From contig NW_003126883.1 of NCBI RefSeq assembly GCF_000003605.2, positions 458,097 through 494,554 on the forward strand: 36,458 nucleotides of DNA, in the 5' to 3' direction. The position numbers were made by a program, and so were the translations under genes. Source of the DNA: Saccoglossus kowalevskii. Its lineage: Eukaryota; Hemichordata; Enteropneusta; Harrimaniidae. Numbering within the stretch: the first letter of the stretch is position 1; every line of letters starts with the position of its first letter. Under the pieces are notes generated by a model, which saw nothing but the letters and a program-made list of their open reading frames with translations, did no database searches and had not been told where the DNA came from. Below, piece by piece: positions 25,901-34,900 of the stretch.

Positions 25901-28900
25901 ACCAATCAGAGATTTTCTTCTAACTCCCCCAGTTGACTAACTTTAAGCTTTTCAATTATGTGTTAGAATTGTTTTTTAAGACTATTCTCTAAAGTCTAAA
26001 TCTTACCCTTTCCTTAAAGAAACTATTAAAGGGGAATGTTGATCTGATGGTTTTTCTACTCACCTTGATGATATCAATGAGCTTGTTAGATGCATTTATG
26101 GCTTAGCCTTTTCACCACCAGTTCCCTTTTTTCTTCACAAATTCACAAAATAGTCTCATTTATAGTCTGCATTGTCCTTCAGAAGATAAGGACAAAAATA
26201 AGTAAAAACTGAATATTAACTCAAATTTTGTCTGTTGGCTCTAAAATTAAAGTTCATTTCCAGAAATATTGAAGAATACAAGAAAAAAAAGTGTAGAATA
26301 ATTTGGGCGAAAAGTCTGGTGATGAAAAGGCTAAAGAAACCACTGCCACTGATTGGCATGACTTCAAAGCTACCAGTATCACTTACATTATGACATGAGA
26401 CCAAGTATTTTACTGTCAACTACAAAAAAGTTTCACCATGAAGTATTATTTATATTTTCTCTGTTTAGGGTCCATGTACTCTGAATCAGTTAGGAATTGC
26501 TCACAGTAGATTGTGGGATGCTATAGGAGGTTTTCTTCATGTATTTGCAAATCTACAGAAGAAACTATCTCAAGATATTAGTCAGTTAGAATTATTACGT
26601 GAACTACTGAATCTACAGAAAGAAATGGTGATAATGTTACTCAGCTTGCTGGAAGGTAAGATAATTTTCTGTAGTCATCATGTATGACCTCTGTAAGGTC
26701 ACACATCTTGGAACTTTCTGGAGGTATAATTTCACTATTAATGAGAATTTCTTGATTTATTTCCCACCATAAACAATTCATGTACATTGTATAATAATGA
26801 AAAGTATGGCTGTTAGCGCAATACCTCCAAAAGTACCAGGATGTGTGACCTTTAGGAGACACGCATAAGGTATATTGAGACATACTTGGAGCATGATTTT
26901 TGCTCACATGGTTCATTGGTTTGGATAAATTTATGCCAATTTTCGTTTGTGATTAACATTGGTGAGTGATTTTTACTTTCCAAAACACTGTTAAAAATGT
27001 TCATGAAAACTAATCAAATATAATTAATGTATTTTGTTTTTTAGGTAATGTAATGAATGGAACAATTGGTAAGCAGATGTTTGATGCATTAGTGGAATCA
27101 TCGTCTTATTTGGAGGTCAGTACATATTGATGTATTTATTCTTGTTGACATTTGTATAATGCTTACTAGACTAACTGACTCATTGCTTGTCTCTCTGTTC
27201 TCCTACAGATGATTCTAAATTTCTTTGATATGTTCCTAAAAGTGAAAGATATCACATGCTCAGATGCATTCTTGGTGAGTCCTCATGCTATAATATTTAA
27301 CACCAACATTTACGTTTTTATTCACCTTAGGTACTCAAAGAGTTTAGTCAATATCACAATGATTCAAATAGGAATGTTTAATTCATTTTGTTTTAATGAA
27401 TGCTATTCCGAATACTGACTTGCTTTGAATACCTAATTGCAGTCAAATTTTACACTCATGTCACACATACTGACACACTTGTTTTAAGTTCAAATTCAAA
27501 ATGACTGATTCATTTCAGTTTTAACATTTCAGTATGCAGGTCTGTGTTATGTTCATTGTTTAATTAACATTTGAATGTTATTGTCTTTAGGAGATGGATG
27601 TTAACGGTGATGGATGGGTGTCAGCTAAAGAGTTCAGGGACGCCATGGAAGCTCAAAAGATGTATACAACGTAAGTATTTACTCTAGACTATTAGAAGCA
27701 CATAGAATCGCACATAAACCAACTATCACATTTGTTTATGTATTAAAGTCATGCGCTATTAATAGAGTAATTATGGTATATTTAAATTTAGGTGCAGTAG
27801 AAATAAACTTCAGTCACATTAATAATATTTGATTGCTTATTTAAAAAAATTGAATTCTTATTAATTTAATTAATAGCTAAGATGAGATTATCTTGAATTT
27901 TATTCAATTCAGGGAGGAAATTGAATACATGTTGTCATGTGCCGACACCAATCAAGATGGTAAACTAGATTATGCTGAGTTTACAGAAAGATTTCACAAC
28001 CCTGCAAAAGAAATTGGTAAGTTGATGTTATATTATATAAATTATTAGGTATTTGAAATAGATATATAGTATTGATAGTTGTACTAATAGTTGATAGTAT
28101 TTATAAGTTATGGTTCAGTACTATTGGTAGTTGGTCAATGGTATTGATAGGTTAATCAGTAATCAATGTTAAATATTATGTGCTGCTGATTTGCATTTGT
28201 TTGATCAAGTACTATTTGTTAAGTCATATATGTCCACTACATGGTAATACAAGCGTATTTAACTAAGCACTGACTTTTCTTTTTCTGGTAGGGTTTAATT
28301 TAGCTGTACTCTTAACCAACTTATCAGAGCATATGTCCAATGATCCAAGGTATGTTACAATCTTCTATTTCCTACCATTCCACTCTATATTAGATGAACA
28401 TTCAATATTCACCATTTCAACCGTCTTGATTATACCCAGGAACAATGTGTGTCATATGATTACAGTGTGTCAGTTTTATAAGATGGATCATATTTGGGGA
28501 AATGTTATGGTTGCTGTCCATACTGCCCAGTTGCATAAGAAGACAACATAGTATCCAATATTTATATAATGATTTTTCTGTTCACAGGCTTGGCAGACTT
28601 ATTGGATTAGCTGGCAGTTTCTTGAGTCATTTTGAACCTAATCTTGGACGTATCGAAATAATGGGTATGGAAATTAATATTAGTGTTAAATAAAACTGTA
28701 ATATATTGTGATTGATAGTTGTCATCATTCAGGTCCTTTCAGCTGAGCACAAAATCCTTCTTCATAATGTTTAATGTAGGTTTCATGAAAAGGTAAAATA
28801 GGTGGATCTAGTAATTTGCATACATGTAAGATAAATATCTAGTGACATAGAAATTGCCTCAACCTTTTTTTTTGTTCATTTTTTTAAAGATATTCATTAC

Positions 28901-31900
28901 ACACTTTGTACTCTGTTTATTATCACAGGTAGTGCAAAGAGAATTGAACGTGTATATTTTGAAATCAAGGAGTCAAACATTGAACAATGGGAAAAACCTC
29001 AGATCAAGGTAAATTTGTTTAGTAATATGTAGTATTTTGTTTTAGGGTACTGGGTAGAACATGGTATGTTTAACTAAAGGTGGTTCTTTGAGTGGGAAGA
29101 TTGTTTTTAGGTGTTCTGAAAAATTACATGATAATAGCAATATGCTTTATCCCTCAGCTTCTGCTTCAAATTTTATTCTTATTGAATAATTACATTTTTA
29201 AATTACTTTGTTTTGTTTTAACTTGAAAAATTTTCTTTATTTTTGTCTTTGCAGGAGTCTAAGAGACAGTTCTTGCATGACATTGTAAATGAAGGTGGAG
29301 AAAAAGAGAAACTGGAGAATTTTGTTAATTTCTGTGAAGATACAATTTTTGAGGTGAACGACCCTTTCATTTGCTGCTTTGTTGTATCACATAAAGCCCT
29401 ATTTCAGGTAGACTTTGGTAGAGTTTGTCTCTTCATTGCCACCAAATGATTTGAAGTAGACTTTGGTAGAGTTGGTCTCTTCATTGCTACCAAATGATTT
29501 GAAGTAGACTTTGGTAGAGTTGGTCTCTCCATTGCCACCAAATGATTTGAAGTAGACTTTGGTAGAGTTGGTCTCTCCCATTTCCACCAGATGATTTGAA
29601 GTAGACTTTGGTAGAGTTGGTCTCTTCATTGCCACCAAATGATTTGAAGTAGACTTTGGTAGAGTTGGTCTCTTCATTGCCACCAAATGATTTGAAGTAG
29701 ACTTTGGTAGAGTTGGTCTCTCCATTGCCACCAAATGATTTGAAGTAAATTTTGAGAGAGTTTGTTTCTCCATTGCCACCAAATGATTTGAAGTAAATTT
29801 TGAGAGAGTTTGTCTCTCCATTGCCACCAAATGATTTGAAGTAGACTTGGGTAGATTTGGTCTCTTCATTGCCACCAAATGATTTGAAGTAGACTTTTAA
29901 TAGAGTTTGTCTCTTCATTGCCACCAAATGATTTGAAGTAGACTTTGGTAGAGTTGGTCTCTCCATTGCCACCAAATGATTTGAAGTAGACTTTGGAAGA
30001 GTTGGTCTCTCCATTGCCACCAAATGATTTGAAGTAGACTTTGGTAGAGTTGGTCTCTCCCATTTCCACCAGATGATTTGAAGTAGACTTTGGTAGAGTT
30101 GGTCTCTTCATTGCCACCAAATGATTTGAAGTAGACTTTGGTAGAGTTGGTCTCTCCATTGCCACCAAATGATTTGAAGTAAATTTTGAGAGAGTTTGTC
30201 TCTCCATTGCCACCAAATGATTTGAAGTAAATTTTGAGAGAGTTTGTCTCTCCATTGCCACCAAATGATTTGAAGTAGACTTGGGTAGGTTTGGTCTCTT
30301 CATTGCCACCAAATGATTTGAAGTAGACTTTGGTGGAGTTGGTCTCTCCATTGCCACCAAATGATTTGAAGTAGACTTTGGAAGAGTTGGTCTCTCCATT
30401 GCCACCAAATGATTTGAAGTAGACTTTGATAGAGTTGGTCTCTCCATTGCCACCAAATGATTTGAAGTAGACTTTGGAAGAGTTGGTCTCTTCATTGCCA
30501 CCAAATGATTTGAAGTAGATTTTGGAAGAGTTGGTCTCTTCATTGCCAACAAATGATTTGAAGTAGACTTTGGTAGAGTTGGTCTCTCCATTGCCACCAA
30601 ATGATTTGAAGTAGACTTTGGTAGAATTGGTCTCTCCATTGCCACCAAATGATTTGAAGTAGACTTTGGAAGAGTTGGTCTCTTCATTGCCACCAAATGA
30701 TTTGAAGTAGTCTTTGGTAGAGTTGGTCTCTCCATTGCCACCAAATGATTTGAAGTAGACTTTGGAAGAGTTGGTCTCTTCATTGCCAACAAATGATTTG
30801 AAGTAGACTTTGGTAGAGTTGGTCTCTCCATTGCCACCAAATGATTTGAAGTAGACTTTGGAAGAGTTGGGTTTTCCATTTCTGTGTTAAGCAGAGCTAT
30901 TTCTAGCCTGACAGCCAATTCCCAAAACCCTGCATATTATTTGCCCATTTTAATATATGCATAACTACAATCACTCTTCCTCTGCCTGCACTTAATTTTA
31001 TTTTTTCACTTTTTGAAATCTAATTATATTCAATAGATGCAACTTGCCACAAGTATCAGTGGGGAAGAAATGGGACTAGTGGAAGCACTGACTAAAGCAG
31101 TATTTCCAGGAGGAACATCAGAATCAAGGTCAGAGTCATGAAATCAATAATGTCAGTCCATGTGTGAAGTTGATCAACCTAAAAATAATTACAATTACAA
31201 CATTTGTTTTTCCCATAGAAGTTGGTTGATTCATGTGGCCCGTGCTTTCAAGCCTATGAACATCTATAGAAGTATTAAAGATTTCATTACAACCACACAG
31301 TGGGGTGTCAAACAGATACGTAGCATGTCCTTAGCACAGCTATTCTTTGCCTTAATCAAGTTGGTTTTCATCATTGGATGGAAGTTTATTGGTCTGTTCT
31401 TCCACCTTGCATGGTGAGTTATTTTAATGACATCATTTTGCTTGACATCGGTATTTCATCAGCATTTTAAAAACACATTAAAACACTAAAACACAGAGTG
31501 TTGAATAACTGTCATTATCCACATTGAAATCATCCCATGAATGAGGATTCTATTTTATTGATATGTGCCAATACCACCTGTCAGCATCACTTTTAATCTC
31601 CAAGTTTAGGATAACATTATGTATTTACCAGTGTTGACAAGTACCAACCACAGAATGAAGTAAATCTAGTAGTGTGAGTAATTGACATTGTTTGATTGCT
31701 TTTTCTTTACAGTAAAATAGTTGGTATGTTGGTTGGTAGTCGTATCATAGAAGATGCCAAAGAATTGTCTGGTAGTATCAGTGAAACATTACATGTACCT
31801 TCCATAGCAAGGCAAGCCAATAGAGATCTCAAACCATCGTATTTAGCAGCATTGCCGGGAATTAGAAGGTTTGTCAAGTAGTTACTGATTAGCATTGATC

Positions 31901-34900
31901 ATGAATGCATATTTGAATGAATTGATTCAGAAATCAAAAACTCGAATTTTATAGTGACAGTCATATTTATAACACTTTATAACATTTATAACCATGACCA
32001 ACGCTATTCTAATCCAAGATGGTGGTTGACTATCGCTATAGTTACAAAATCATACCATTTGTGGATTCAATGACTTGAAGGTGAGATCAAATGCTAAATG
32101 TTTTCTGCTTTAATGTTAATAGTGGCCAATCAGTATCGGCATTTGGAATTGATTTCATCAAAAAAGGTGAGGATCATGATGAGGCGGCCAATGCTGGAGC
32201 CGATAGTATGCGTATGAGACTGAGACGACGTAGAGGAATGACACCAACATCAAGTATTGACTTGGAAGATGAAGATGAACCACAGACTGAAATACCAACA
32301 GTAAATGAATCTAACGGTGGAATTGTGGTAAATATATAAATACAACATTACTTTAAATTAGTAAAATATTACTGTGTAGTCTTAGTAACTTGAAGAGTTG
32401 CATTAGAAATTGTGATAATACATGTATGAACATTCTCTTTCAGACTGAGAATGGTGCACCAACTGGGATGACAGGAGAGAGAAGACAGAGTTCGGTATTT
32501 CCAAGGTAAGTTTGGTTTGCTTACATTAAATTAAGAAAGCACCCGACAGCCATTACACAAAGTACTTTGTTATGAATAATAAATACTTTTCTACTATTTG
32601 TATGTACACACTTTAATTCATGTGAAAATTAGGAAGTTATTATAATTGTAGATGTGTTGTTTTATGATGTGAAAGTGAAAAAACACTATACACTTGAATA
32701 AATTGGTTCACTGTACTGTCATAAGTTTCAATAAAGGTTGATTAATGCAGTTTTATTTAATAGCAAGGTGCATTGATTTAAAATTTACTGTCATATTATA
32801 TAAAAAAAATGATTGATTTGTAATATTCATATTCTTCATTCTTTTCTTTTGTAGCCTATTCCTGTTGCCAGACACAGAGAAAGAAAAAAAAGAAGAAGTC
32901 AAAGAAGAAGTCGTTGAACATAAGCTGTCTCAGGCTAAACAGGCTTTTGTGGTACAAACAACATTTACTTCTACCATATGAGAATTGATATAAATATGAA
33001 AACCTATTATTATTTAGGGGTAAATCATATTTCATATAATCTCTTGTTATTCTCACCACAGAGTATGTTTGCACGTAATTATTACAACTTGAAGTACATT
33101 GCATTGGTGCTGGCCTTTATCATCAACTTTATCCTGCTATTCTTCAAGGTGAGACAGATTTTCAGATTTTACAATGCATTCCAACAGTTTAGTGAAGTTT
33201 GACAAAAAGTGTGTTATGGTTACGATTATTAAAAGGATATTTCATGCAGGTGGTAAATTTCAGTTTTTTGTGGTTACATTTTCAATAAACAAGAAAACTG
33301 TGATGTTTTTGAATAAAGTGTTCAAGCTTGGTGCGATTTCAACTATTTGGTTGGGTAAAGAAATGTTGTGTTGGTGTTTGCATTTTACCCACTCTATATA
33401 AAACATGTGCTCTAAATGTGAGCCAAATACAGCATAATAATATTTTGTGTGCTCATCATTTTGTGTGCTCATCATTTTGTGTGCTCATCATTGTGTTATG
33501 AATTACCCAGGCCTGATAACCCCTAGAAATAAAATCAGCCTACTATTAAACATATATGAGTTTGTGTCCAAGGCTACATGAAAATTAAAGAAAACCTCCA
33601 GAAATATATAAAATGTTAGTCATATACTGACAAAATAACATTTTAAATTTTCTATACAGGCTGGTAGTACTGCTTCTGAATTGTTTGCTGTTGAGCCTGA
33701 TATTGATGAGATTAACGCAACTAAAAATGGTGATGATGACGACACTTGGGATGAATTGATATCATTAGAGGAGCATGTTGTATCATATTTAGAACCACTT
33801 TTGCAGCTATTTGGGTTTTTACATACCTTGTCGGCTTTGTCCATGTTGATAGCGTACTGTGCTTTGAAGGTGAGTCTCAGATATTAGATTGATTTTTGTT
33901 GATGGAAGTAATCTAGCTGTTTATTTCACCTCTGTTTGCCAAGACTGACACAAAGTCATAACATTATGGCTCACAAGCGCAATCAAACTTGGCAGCCTGA
34001 CAGCCATTTTAGTGATAGAAGTGTAAATCCAGAAGTTGGATCAGAGGAATTAATCCAGATGTATTTAAATACATACATTGTTGTACGTGTAGAACATTAT
34101 TTGAATTTGATGACCATTGTATGTTACAGGTACCACTTGCTTTGTTCAAGAGGGAGAAGGAAGTTGCTAGGAAGTTAGAATTTGATGGCATGTGGATAAC
34201 AGACGAACCAGAGAGTGGAGATATCCAAGCTATGTGGGATAGACTAGTTATCAATACAAGGTATGCTATGGCATTTCATCTTCAAATATTTATTGTTTTG
34301 TTTAGGCACAGTTTTTAGTAATAATATATTGTGTGTAGATTGATTGATGCTGCATTTATGTGTCATGTTGATTTGTTGTAGGTCATTTCCTGTGAATTAT
34401 TGGGATAAATTAATTAAGAGAAAGGTAAGATAGTTTTCTCAGGCAGACGTAATGTAATATGACCTTATTCAAACTTAGCACAGAGACAAGTTGACGCAAT
34501 AGGGAATAATATACACATTGGTTTGTTTCTAAGACATTACTTTCTTATGATGTAGAGGGACTCAATACTGAGTACTGAGTTATTTTCAAATTAGGTAAAA
34601 GGAACTATGTAATTGACTTGTTTATTACCGAGATTGTCAAATATAAAATCAATATGTGAATATAAGTATACTTTATTTCCTTTATTGGATTTCATGCTGC
34701 TTATAATATTAGTGTGATTTTGTCTTCGTCTCTCGAGGTGAACTATGACTTCATGTCTGTATGTTTCAGGATTAGTTTTGTCAAATCCAGGTACCAACTA
34801 CATCAGGCTACTCTTACTCAAGAAATTAAATTGTACTTGTGTGTATGTCATATTTGCAGGTGAGACAGAAGTACTCTGAAAGTTTGGATGATGATAAACT

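Noticed and set aside
29866-30918. 350-codon minus-strand open frame with a 16-residue repeat, plus two neighbours in other minus frames
   Set aside because: It lies wholly in a 48-bp minisatellite within an RyR intron; frame openness follows from the unit length and lack of stops, and single-base indels switch it between frames. No promoter, homology or non-repetitive domain.
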